This document shows positions 1 through 8,124 of a stretch of DNA of 64,000 bases, in pieces. The translations under genes and the position numbers were made by a program. Below the pieces are notes generated by a model. The model searched no databases, was not told where the DNA came from, and saw nothing but the letters and a program-made list of their open reading frames with translations. The first letter of the stretch is position 1. Each line of letters begins with the position of its first letter. This stretch comes from Stenotrophomonas maltophilia. Lineage in GTDB: Bacteria; Pseudomonadota; Gammaproteobacteria; Xanthomonadales; Xanthomonadaceae. The DNA is taken from contig NZ_CP037858.1 in NCBI RefSeq assembly GCF_006974125.1, positions 3,968,001 through 4,032,000 on the forward strand, in the 5' to 3' direction.

Positions 1-129
1 GTGGGCTGCGCCACCATCGAAGACATGCGCAGCAAGCCCAAGTTCGTGAAGATCAGCGGCGCCGGCCAGCGTGAGAGCCACGTCCACGACGTGACGATCA
101 CCAAAGAGCCGCCGAACTACCGCGCCTGA
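1..129 (+). CDS. guaB: IMP dehydrogenase, C-terminal end (partial)
   Basis: The window opens inside a reading frame of 42 codons that ends at a TGA. It carries the typical C-terminus of bacterial IMP dehydrogenase: a [10 protein letters not shown] segment, then a KF-K-SGAG-RESH-HDV stretch, then a short ITKEPPNY tail. The enzyme oxidises IMP to XMP with NAD in cytoplasmic GMP synthesis. guaA, the next step of the pathway, follows on the same strand about 100 bases downstream, the usual guaB-guaA order. The catalytic domain lies outside the window, so only the tail can be checked. Confidence 0.93.
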   Translation: MGCATIEDMRSKPKFVKISGAGQRESHVHDVTITKEPPNYRA

Positions 130-141
130 TGCGGGCCGAGC

Positions 142-178
142 AAAGAGGAACGGGGAAGCACTTCCCGTTCCTCTTTCT
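142..178 (+). terminator. Intrinsic terminator between guaB and guaA
   Basis: An inverted repeat pairs AAAGAGGAACGGG with CCCGTTCCTCTTT around a short AAGCACTT loop, followed by a pyrimidine run. It sits just after the guaB stop and so probably ends or attenuates guaB transcription before guaA. Confidence 0.75.
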
Positions 179-232
179 CCATCTGCCGCCGTAAATCTGA
201 TTTCGTTTTCCCTACTGCATTGCCGGGGCGCC

Positions 233-1798
233 ATGACCAACATCCATAACGACAAGATCCTCATCCTCGATTTCGGCGCGCAGTACACGCAGCTGATCGC
301 CCGCCGCATCCGCGAGCTGGGCGTCTACTGCGAAATCTGGGCGTGGGACCACAACCCGGCCGAGATCGCGGCGTTCGGTGCCAAGGGCATCATCCTGTCC
401 GGTGGCCCGGAATCGACCACGCTGCCGGGTGCGCCGGCCGCGCCGCAGGAAGTGTTCGACAGCGGCCTGCCGATCTTCGGCATCTGCTACGGCATGCAGA
501 CCCTGGCTGCCCAGCTGGGCGGTGCTACCGAAGCCGCTGACCAGCGCGAATTCGGCCACGCCGAAGTGAACGTGATCAACCCCGATGCACTGTTCAAGGG
601 CCTGAGCGACCACGGCGGCGAGCCGAAGCTGAATGTCTGGATGAGCCACGGCGACCACGTCTCCGTTGCACCGCCGGGCTTCGCCATCACCGCCACCACC
701 AACCGCATTCCGGTGGCGGCCATGGCCAACGAAGAAAAGCGCTGGTACGGCGTGCAGTTCCACCCGGAAGTGACCCACACCCTGCAGGGCCAGGCGCTGC
801 TGCGCCGCTTCGTGGTGGACGTGTGCGGCTGCCAGACCCTGTGGACCGCCGCCAACATCATCGACGACCAGATCGCCCGCGTGCGCGAACAGGTGGGCGA
901 TGACGAAGTGATCCTGGGCCTGTCCGGCGGCGTTGATTCGTCCGTGGTGGCCGCGCTGCTGCACAAGGCCATCGGCGAGAAGCTGACCTGCGTGTTCGTG
1001 GATACCGGCCTGCTGCGCTGGCAGGAAGGCGACCAGGTGATGGCGATGTTTGCCGAGCACATGGGCGTGAAGGTGGTGCGCGTGAACGCCGCCGACCGCT
1101 ACTTCGCCGCGCTGGAAGGCGTGAGCGACCCGGAAGCCAAGCGCAAGATCATCGGTAACCTGTTCGTTGAGATCTTCGATGAAGAGTCGAACAAGCTGAA
1201 GAACGCCAAGTGGCTGGCGCAGGGCACCATCTACCCGGACGTGATCGAGTCGGCCGGCAGCAAGACCGGCAAGGCGCATGTGATCAAGAGCCACCACAAC
1301 GTGGGCGGCCTGCCGGAGCACATGAAGCTGGGCCTGGTGGAGCCGCTGCGCGAGCTGTTCAAGGACGAAGTGCGCCGCCTGGGCGTTGAGCTGGGCCTGC
1401 CGCGCACCATGGTCTACCGCCATCCGTTCCCGGGCCCGGGACTGGGCGTGCGTATCCTGGGCGAAGTGAAGCGCGAATACGCCGAACTGCTGGCCAAGGC
1501 CGATGCCATCTTCATTGATGAGCTGCGCAAGGCAGATCTGTACGACAAGACCAGCCAGGCGTTTGCCGTATTCCTGCCGGTGAAGTCGGTGGGCGTGGTG
1601 GGCGACGCGCGGGCCTATGAGTGGGTGATTGCGCTGCGGGCGGTGGAGACGATTGACTTCATGACCGCGCACTGGGCGCATCTGCCGTATGAGTTCCTGG
1701 GTACGGTGAGCAACCGGATCATCAATGAGTTGCGGGGGGTGTCGCGGGTTGTCTATGACATCTCGGGAAAGCCGCCGGCTACTATTGAGTGGGAATGA
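233..1798 (+). CDS. guaA: GMP synthase (glutamine-hydrolysing)
   Basis: A 521-residue protein of normal family length. It converts XMP to GMP with ATP and glutamine in the cytoplasm. The N-terminal class I glutamine amidotransferase has the [10 protein letters not shown] start, the ILSGGPES oxyanion strand and the nucleophile elbow GICYGMQ (Cys85), with a VQFHPEV histidine/glutamate near residue 180. The ATP-pyrophosphatase domain has the [10 protein letters not shown]-loop near residue 230. The C-terminal dimerisation domain ends in PPATIEWE. guaB lies upstream. The first AT-rich accessory insert begins straight after its terminator; the 3' end of guaA is a known insertion hot spot in other bacteria. 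Confidence 0.98.
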   Translation: MTNIHNDKILILDFGAQYTQLIARRIRELGVYCEIWAWDHNPAEIAAFGAKGIILSGGPESTTLPGAPAAPQEVFDSGLPIFGICYGMQTLAAQLGGATEAADQREFGHAEVNVINPDALFKGLSDHGGEPKLNVWMSHGDHVSVAPPGFAITATTNRIPVAAMANEEKRWYGVQFHPEVTHTLQGQALLRRFVVDVCGCQTLWTAANIIDDQIARVREQVGDDEVILGLSGGVDSSVVAALLHKAIGEKLTCVFVDTGLLRWQEGDQVMAMFAEHMGVKVVRVNAADRYFAALEGVSDPEAKRKIIGNLFVEIFDEESNKLKNAKWLAQGTIYPDVIESAGSKTGKAHVIKSHHNVGGLPEHMKLGLVEPLRELFKDEVRRLGVELGLPRTMVYRHPFPGPGLGVRILGEVKREYAELLAKADAIFIDELRKADLYDKTSQAFAVFLPVKSVGVVGDARAYEWVIALRAVETIDFMTAHWAHLPYEFLGTVSNRIINELRGVSRVVYDISGKPPATIEWE

Positions 1799-1825
1799 GT
1801 TTCTAGGAAATTTTGCAAAGATTTT

Positions 1826-1848
1826 GGGCGCCTCGGCGCCCTTTTCTT
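1826..1848 (+). terminator. Intrinsic terminator after guaA
   Basis: A GGGCGCC-TC-GGCGCCC hairpin is followed by TTTTCTTT, about 28 bases after the guaA stop. It separates guaA transcription from the defence-like genes downstream. Confidence 0.85.
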
Positions 1849-1963
1849 TGTCTTGGTTCGCTATTACGAACTGCTGTCGGCCCCTTTGGGGTGTGGGGCA
1901 TATCACTCATGGTGAAGATCATCTTGTGGCACAATCGCAAGTCCGGTTCAGTTTGAGGTTGGC

Positions 1964-2464
1964 ATGGGTTATCGCGACAGAACTTACGTGATATTCGATG
2001 GTGACAAGGATATGTGGGCTTATGCATATATGCTGGGTTGGGTAAAAAACGAGCGAATGGATTTTGATTTTCTTGACGCACATTCAATTAGGCCGATTGG
2101 GGGTGCCGCCAGCGAGGTATATGTGAAGCGGGTGCTTCGTGAAAGGTTGTCGGCTACCAAGCAGGCGATTGTTCTCGTGGGTGAAAGTACCAAGAATCTG
2201 TATAGATACGTTAGGTGGGAAATAGAGTCCTGCTTGGATTTGGAAATACCCATCGTTGTTGTTAATTTAAATGGTGGGCGCTCGCTTGATGTTGATCGGT
2301 GTCCTCCTATTTTGCGTGGCACATGCAGTATTCATGTGCCTTTTAAGGCGAAAGCAATCGAGCTTGCTCTTGACGATTTTTGCGACGCATTCCAAGTCTA
2401 CCGTAATCGTCAAATGACCGACTTGTACTTCTATCCCGAAGAATATAGGCGAATTGGATTGTGA
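1964..2464 (+). CDS. TIR-like (MTH538/ThsB-type) domain protein
   Basis: A 166-residue single-domain protein. The N-terminus has a FDGDKD strand and an FDFLDAH motif. The middle has KRVLRERL and the hydrophobic strand AIVLVGEST. A VRWEIE segment (Trp85-Glu86) follows, then the strand IPIVVVNLNG. This is the layout of the MTH538/ThsB branch of TIR-like Rossmann domains, the branch found as signalling or sensor components of Thoeris-type and SLATT-linked conflict systems. Its TGA overlaps the GTG start of the next gene by four bases, so the two are probably translationally coupled. The DNA is far AT-richer than guaA, which suggests acquisition by transfer. The enzymatic product, if any, cannot be read from sequence. 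Confidence 0.8.
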   Translation: MGYRDRTYVIFDGDKDMWAYAYMLGWVKNERMDFDFLDAHSIRPIGGAASEVYVKRVLRERLSATKQAIVLVGESTKNLYRYVRWEIESCLDLEIPIVVVNLNGGRSLDVDRCPPILRGTCSIHVPFKAKAIELALDDFCDAFQVYRNRQMTDLYFYPEEYRRIGL

Positions 2465-3327
2465 GAGATGCAGAATTTCCGTCTATTTATAGAGCTGCTG
2501 ATTCTGCTTCGGCGGAGTCGCAGAGGCATTTCTTTCTTGCGCTGGGTTTGAACTACATATTTCTTATACTTGCCGCCACTTTGTCTGTGGCAAACATAAA
2601 GAGTCAAGTTTTTGCGGTGGTTCAGGTTATTCCTTTGCTTGCGACGCTTGCAATTACAATATATCTTGGAAGTAGGCAGCCTCAGAGAAATTGGTATGGT
2701 GCGCGCGCTCTCGCGGAGTCGGTAAAGACTGTATCTTGGCGGTTCATGATGCAAGCGGCACCTTTCGATGGTGACTTGGTGCGTGCCGAGAGGAAATTTA
2801 AAGAGCATCTGTCTGGGATAATATCATCGAATAAGAAAATATCGGAAATGTCACTGGATTGCTTTGGTGGGGCTCTATTGACCGATAAGATGCGCGAAGT
2901 TAGGTGTTTGAATCTTGGAGAGCGTCTATCATTTTATTTGAGGGCGCGAGTTGATGATCAGCACTCATGGTACGTATCCAAGGCTGGTGTAAATAGAAAG
3001 CTCTCGCGCAGATGGTTTTTTGTGTTGGTAACGGTTAATTGCTTGGCTCTGCTTTTTGCTTTGGGGAAGGTTCTTAGTCCGCAAGGTGATTACTGGCCGG
3101 CCGATGTTCTTGTTGCGGTCGCGGGTGCAGTGATGGCGTGGATGCAAAGCAAGAGATTTCAAGAGCTGTCGGCCGCGTATACGCTGACAGCTCACGAAAT
3201 TGGACTGCTGCGTATTGGGATTGAGGGCATTGATTCCGAGAGGGATTTCTCAAGATTTGTTGGTGACGCCGAGAACGCTTTTTCTCGTGAACATACTCAA
3301 TGGCAAGCCAGGCTTGACGTTGCATAG
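2461..3327 (+). CDS. SLATT-domain (DUF4231-type) four-helix membrane effector
   Basis: A 288-residue protein with two hydrophobic hairpins: helices at about 26-44 and 49-67, then about 182-200 and 208-226. Each hairpin is followed by a cytosolic helical segment: the first has YGARALAESVKTVSW, the second ends SREHTQWQAR. I read this as two SLATT units in one chain (a SLATT_3-like then a SLATT_1-like unit). SLATT proteins are predicted pore-forming effectors of nucleotide-activated immunity. The start is GTG at 2461, overlapping the TIR-like gene's stop as GTGA; no better start with a ribosome site is visible. AT-rich like its partners. Membrane-effector function is inferred from the family, not shown. 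Confidence 0.78.
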   Translation: MRDAEFPSIYRAADSASAESQRHFFLALGLNYIFLILAATLSVANIKSQVFAVVQVIPLLATLAITIYLGSRQPQRNWYGARALAESVKTVSWRFMMQAAPFDGDLVRAERKFKEHLSGIISSNKKISEMSLDCFGGALLTDKMREVRCLNLGERLSFYLRARVDDQHSWYVSKAGVNRKLSRRWFFVLVTVNCLALLFALGKVLSPQGDYWPADVLVAVAGAVMAWMQSKRFQELSAAYTLTAHEIGLLRIGIEGIDSERDFSRFVGDAENAFSREHTQWQARLDVA

Positions 3328-3392
3328 ATTTTATAGAAATTCATAATTTTGGTCGGTGGGGTGGATTCCATTCATCCTATAAAGGGGGCGAG

Positions 3393-4403
3393 ATGTCAGA
3401 GGCGGTTGCGGTCGGGGATGCTCTTTTAGAGCGGGCGGGAAATCCGTTTGTATTTATTAGTCACGATACTCGTGATGCAGAGCTTGCTGAGGCTTTCAGC
3501 AATTTGCTTAAAAGTGTAAGTGCTGGGGTTCTGAAGTCGTTTAGGACCTCGGATCGAAGGGGTAGCCAGGGAATCGAATATGGCGTTGAGTGGTATCCGG
3601 AGATAATAAAAAATATTCAAGCAGCTTCTGATGTCGTGTGTCTTCTGACTGAGAGAAGTGTTGATCGCCCGTGGATACTTTTCGAGGCCGGCATGGCAAA
3701 GGGCAAGCTAGATACACCCATCCTAGGGGTTGCGCTTGGAATCGAGCTGAAGTCTGTTTCAAGCGGTCCCTTTGCTCAGTTTCAGAATTGCGCAGATGAT
3801 GAAGAGTCTCTGACGAAGTTAGTGTTTCAATTGGTGAATAGAATTCCTGGGTCTGAGCCTGATCGAGAAACCATAAAATTTCAAGTCGGAAAATTCAGGG
3901 CCGCTGTGAATGGAATAATTGGAAGAATTGGAGCTTCGCCTCTATCGGAGAAGAAGAAAGCAGTTGTCGAAGCTGATAACTCCTCAGCAAAGCTATTTGA
4001 GGAGATCAAAGTGATGTTTCAGGATCTTCCAATGCGGATGTCACTTGGTGATGTGGAAAGCTACGGTCGGCCGCAGAGTTTTCGCCACTTCTCAGAAGAT
4101 GTCGATCAGATGTACAGGCAGGGAAGCTATTCAATAGGTATTCGTATTGCTCTTGCTACCTACAGAAACTCGCTTCCCTGGCTCTACGACGAAGGTTGTG
4201 CATTGATAAAAACCCTTGAGGGCTCGAGCTCACTGGTCGCAAAGAAGAGATCCTTGGCAAATTTTGAGGGTGTTCTCAAGTCGAGTATGCGAAGTCTGCA
4301 TTTTGAGAGGTCATTCAGAGGGGACAAGAAGGAGTACATGTCCGTAGTCCGAGAGTTTCCTGCGATGCTCATCCATGGTCTGAGGGAAATTGGGGGGGTG
4401 TAA
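3393..4403 (+). CDS. TIR-domain protein with WxxxE catalytic motif
   Basis: A 336-residue protein. Residues about 17-130 form a TIR domain: FVFISHDTRDAELAEAF at the start, an FRTSD turn with GIEYGVEWYPEI, the strand ASDVVCLLTERS, and DRPWILFEAGMAKG, in which Trp94-x3-Glu98 matches the WxxxE motif carrying the catalytic glutamate of NAD-hydrolysing TIRs. The remaining 200 residues are helical and charged, with no family I recognise. The start is preceded by GGGGGCGAG. It lies 65 bases after the SLATT gene on the same strand with the same AT-rich composition, so it is probably a third member of the module, but it could be an independent NADase defence gene. Confidence 0.8.
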   Translation: MSEAVAVGDALLERAGNPFVFISHDTRDAELAEAFSNLLKSVSAGVLKSFRTSDRRGSQGIEYGVEWYPEIIKNIQAASDVVCLLTERSVDRPWILFEAGMAKGKLDTPILGVALGIELKSVSSGPFAQFQNCADDEESLTKLVFQLVNRIPGSEPDRETIKFQVGKFRAAVNGIIGRIGASPLSEKKKAVVEADNSSAKLFEEIKVMFQDLPMRMSLGDVESYGRPQSFRHFSEDVDQMYRQGSYSIGIRIALATYRNSLPWLYDEGCALIKTLEGSSSLVAKKRSLANFEGVLKSSMRSLHFERSFRGDKKEYMSVVREFPAMLIHGLREIGGV

Positions 4404-4452
4404 CCGCCAAGGTCATAGAACCAGGCGGTGGGACGGTGGCCGAACTGAGCTC

Positions 4453-4809
4453 TCATTCGGGCCTGACTTCCCGGCAAGCCCACTCAACCAACCCTCGGCA
4501 CGCCAGGAACAACCCATCCACAACCCCCTCATCCAAATGCCGCTCCGGCTCCGCTGCCACCCGGCAGCGGTCCGCCGCGTGCAGCAGCTCCAGTACCGTC
4601 AACGCTCCCACCATCGCGCGCTCGCTTCTGGCCAGGCTCACACGTCGGCCGGGTGACACATCGGTTTCCGGCCAAGGATGCCCATCTGCACCTTCGCAGC
4701 CGCGCATGCGCTTGAGGATGCCGAGGAGGTAGTTCAGGTCGGGCAGGGGAGTGTCGTCGTTGATGGGTTCAACAACGGTGTACGAAGAGAAGGTGTCGGA
4801 TTCGTTCAT
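4453..4809 (-). CDS. Hypothetical protein, 118 residues
   Basis: I do not recognise the family. The start at 4809 was chosen because a GGAAG ribosome site lies about eight bases upstream; longer in-frame starts would add a low-complexity leader. The body is mixed helix, with an acidic N-terminus, SLARSERAMVGALTVLELLHAAD in the middle and a GLFLACRGLVEWACREV amphipathic helix near the end. It faces the TIR gene and lies at the right edge of the AT-rich insert, but its base composition is that of the host genome. It may be a small Xanthomonadaceae-restricted protein. Confidence 0.5.
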   Translation of the reverse strand: MNESDTFSSYTVVEPINDDTPLPDLNYLLGILKRMRGCEGADGHPWPETDVSPGRRVSLARSERAMVGALTVLELLHAADRCRVAAEPERHLDEGVVDGLFLACRGLVEWACREVRPE

Positions 4810-4952
4810 GGCGTCGGCTTCCGTGGCTGTGCTTAACAGCGCCACCGCGAAGAGGGTGGCGGACGATGCGTGGCTGCAAACCGGGACGAAGCAACGAATG
4901 ACCGGTGGGTCCGAAGACCCCCACGCACCGCCCGCCAGATAGGCCGACGGAT

Positions 4953-4990
4953 TGCCCGCCGGCACCGGTTAAGGACGGTGCCGACGGGCA
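4953..4990 (-). repeat. Long inverted repeat / hairpin
   Basis: TGCCCGCCGGCACC pairs with GGTGCCGACGGGCA across a ten-base loop; the one mismatch becomes a G-U pair in a minus-strand transcript. No T run follows, so it is not a classic terminator. It could be a degenerate REP or a leader structure for the small gene to its left. Confidence 0.5.
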
Positions 4991-5059
4991 AGCGTAAACA
5001 ACAGTCGTTGCTCATCGCGGGTTTGCAGACCCGGAGCCACCCGTTGTCGGTGGCACGTC

Positions 5060-5200
5060 ATGGTGTTTACGCCGCCGCTTCGAATGCCAATAGAAATTCG
5101 CGAAGGAATCGCGGAACTCGAGAGCGAGGAACTATTGTTGCATGCGCCATTCGTGCAGCAGGCGACACCGCCAGACGTATTCGTGCAGCTGCTCTGTTGA
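5060..5200 (+). CDS. Candidate small ORF, 46 residues
   Basis: ATG to TGA, 46 codons. The middle is amphipathic and acidic (IEIREGIAELESEELLLHA) and the end is VFVQLLC. Codon use is not the strongly GC3-biased use of the host. No clear ribosome site and no family match; it could be chance or the tail of a decayed gene. Confidence 0.2.
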   Translation: MVFTPPLRMPIEIREGIAELESEELLLHAPFVQQATPPDVFVQLLC

Positions 5201-5359
5201 TTGCGATTCGAAACGACGCAATCGCCCGCGCCTCAAGCGAATAGCGCGACGGCCTTCTTTGCAACAGTTCTTAGTTCGCCTCGGCAGGCAACGGTGCCCG
5301 ACCAGTCTCACGCCCCGCAAATCGGTTCAAACACGACACCGCTAGCGAGCATCCCAGCC

Positions 5360-6283
5360 TCAACCACCACCATCCCCAACCACCGTCGCATTCCCCACCA
5401 GCAACTCAATCATTGCCCGCGCCGCCGCCGATTGCCTCCGATGCGGCGCATAGATCACCGAGAATGGCCTTGACCGGCCCCGCAGCTGCGGCAGCACCTC
5501 CACCAACTGCCCACGCCGCAGTCGCTCCCGCACGATGAACTCGTAGCTCTGGCAGATGCCGATGCCCTGTTCGGCCAGCGACACCACGCCCAGCACATCG
5601 TCGGAGGTCTCGATGGACGAACGCGGCAGCCAGTCCACATCGCGTCCGTCGTCGCGGAAGATCCACGGCGCAAGTCGCCCGGTGCGCGGCATCACGAAGG
5701 GCAGGCACATGTGCTGCTCCAGATCCTCCAGCGTCTGCGGCGTGCCGCGGCGCCGCAGGTAGTCCGGTGCGGCCACCAGCACCAGCGGTGCGTCTTCCAG
5801 CTTTCGCGCGACCAGCCCGCTGTCCGGCAGCTGGCCCAGGCGGATGGCCAGGTCGAAGCCCTCGGCCACCAGGTCCACGTTGCGGTTGGTGATGTTCAGT
5901 TCCACCTGCACCTGCGGGTACTGCTGCGCAAAGCGCGCCAGCACGGGCGGCAGCCGGTAGTGGCCATAGGTGGTGGGCACGCTCAGGCGCACGCGGCCGG
6001 CCAGCGCACCGTCCTGGGCCAGTACGTCGCGCTCGGCGTCGTCCAGCAGGCCGAAGGCAGTGCGCACCTGTTCCAGATAGAGCCGCCCGGCGTCGGTCAG
6101 GCCCACGCGGCGGGTGGTCCGCTGCAGCAGCTGCCGGCCCAGCCGCGCTTCCAGACGGGTGACCGCGCGGCTCAGCACCGAGGGCGTGGTGGACAGCGCC
6201 ACCGCGCCGGCCGTGAACGAGCCGTGCTCGACCACCGCCAGGAACACCTCCACATCGCCCAGGTAGTCGAACTTGCGGCTCAT
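5360..6283 (-). CDS. LysR-family transcriptional regulator
   Basis: A 307-residue protein of normal family length. The N-terminal winged helix reads FLAVVEHGSFTAGAVAL, then SRAVTRLEARLGRQLLQRTTRRVGLTDAG, the LysR signature. The C-terminal periplasmic-binding-like domain begins at RVRLSVPTTYG and includes DLAIRLGQLPDSGLVARKL. The start at 6283 matches the usual LysR beginning; the open frame runs further upstream but into the divergent gene. It is divergent from the DJ-1/PfpI gene with under 100 bases between, so it probably controls that gene. Confidence 0.92.
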   Translation of the reverse strand: MSRKFDYLGDVEVFLAVVEHGSFTAGAVALSTTPSVLSRAVTRLEARLGRQLLQRTTRRVGLTDAGRLYLEQVRTAFGLLDDAERDVLAQDGALAGRVRLSVPTTYGHYRLPPVLARFAQQYPQVQVELNITNRNVDLVAEGFDLAIRLGQLPDSGLVARKLEDAPLVLVAAPDYLRRRGTPQTLEDLEQHMCLPFVMPRTGRLAPWIFRDDGRDVDWLPRSSIETSDDVLGVVSLAEQGIGICQSYEFIVRERLRRGQLVEVLPQLRGRSRPFSVIYAPHRRQSAAARAMIELLVGNATVVGDGGG

Positions 6284-6348
6284 TTGGCTCTCCGGGGAAC
6301 AGATGTTTTGCGATGGGGCCAATTTATCGCCGCTGGGGCGATGAATAA

Positions 6349-7219
<871 letters not shown>

Positions 7220-7317
7220 GGTGGGTTCTGCATCGCGTGCGGTGCCGTGGCACCATGGCGGACTGGCTTCGTCCTTCTGGACGGGGCCGGTTTTCCAGGG
7301 AAGCCCTTCACTACGAC

Positions 7318-8055
7318 ATGCGAACGTCCATCCGCTTCATTCTCTCCGCCCTCTGCCTGACCTTGCTGTCTGGCTGCGTCAGTGGGCCGGACTACCACCA
7401 TTCCAGTCGCGAGATTACCGGCGCGTTCGTGGCCGACGACGGCAAGCTGTACCTGCTGCCGCGCTTTGAAGAGCCAATGCGCTTCAATGCCGCGCCGTTC
7501 CGTGATTACCGCGCCCTGATGGACAGCCCGCTGCGCGAGGCCGTGGTCTGCGCGCAGCTGTACTTCCGTGAGGACTGGCGCGTGCCGGCCGACAGGAGCA
7601 AGGTGCATGGCAGCTACGCGCTGCTGCTGCGGCCGGAGCAGGTGACGCCGGAACAGGCGACGCAGTTCAAGCTGGAGCGGTTGGAGATCAGCCCACGGGT
7701 GGCCAAGGCGATCGATCGGTTGACGCGCCGGCCGTACATCCTTGAAGCCCGTAGTCGCTACGAGCTGGCGGCCAACCCGGACTGCAATCTTTCCAAGCAG
7801 GGCGGCAGCTACTACAGCGCGCTGTTCGAGAGTGATGGCGAGCGGGTGAAGCTGCCGGATGCTGCTGCGCTGGCCGCGAAGGCGAAGCTGCCGCAGTCGA
7901 TTACCGCGCGGGCTGAGCGGATTCGGCCGGACGATACGGACAAGCCGGGGGTTGGGACGGCGGCCGGGAAGGTGCTGGGCGCGGCGTTGATTCCTGTGGC
8001 GGTTCCGGTGTTTGTGTTGAGCCTGCCGTTCCTGGGGCCGGATCATTGGAAGTGA
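7318..8055 (+). CDS. Hypothetical lipoprotein
   Basis: A 245-residue protein. The start at 7318 puts a signal sequence with the lipobox LLSGC first (Cys about 17), so the mature protein should be lipid-anchored. The body has no family I recognise: many YLL/YR motifs, a conserved-looking VVCAQLYFREDW segment, and a hydrophobic C-terminal stretch of about 20 residues (ALIPVAVPVFVLSLPF) that could be a membrane segment. It follows the DJ-1 gene on the same strand by about 100 bases. Upstream in-frame codons are low complexity and were excluded. Confidence 0.7.
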   Translation: MRTSIRFILSALCLTLLSGCVSGPDYHHSSREITGAFVADDGKLYLLPRFEEPMRFNAAPFRDYRALMDSPLREAVVCAQLYFREDWRVPADRSKVHGSYALLLRPEQVTPEQATQFKLERLEISPRVAKAIDRLTRRPYILEARSRYELAANPDCNLSKQGGSYYSALFESDGERVKLPDAAALAAKAKLPQSITARAERIRPDDTDKPGVGTAAGKVLGAALIPVAVPVFVLSLPFLGPDHWK

Positions 8056-8124
8056 TGGGGCGTTGAGAGAGAGCATCCGTGCGTGGCATGGATCTACCTC
8101 TGGTCAGCTGTCAGGTGGAGGCGA

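Larger units (their letters stand above)
4810..5359. other. 550-base stretch with no assured gene
   Basis: Between the small hypothetical gene and the LysR gene the frames are broken and no known family appears. It holds a long hairpin at 4953-4990 and one small frame at 5060-5200, both listed separately. The base composition is intermediate, so it may be a decayed remnant. Confidence 0.5.

Noticed and set aside
1560..1798. A shift to less preferred codons at the 3' end of guaA, which could mean an island replaced the gene end.
   Set aside because: The same drift appears at the 3' ends of several other genes here (for example those ending at 7219 and 8055), and no repeat of the guaA end or integrase was found near the insert.
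212..1906. A 564-codon antisense frame covering guaA.
   Set aside because: It is rich in His, Gln and Arg and low in complexity, as expected for the complement of a GC-rich gene; guaA is certain on the other strand.
4403..4429. A small ACCGCC/GGCGGT inverted repeat after the TIR gene as terminator.
   Set aside because: The arms are only six bases, the loop is 15, and no T run follows.
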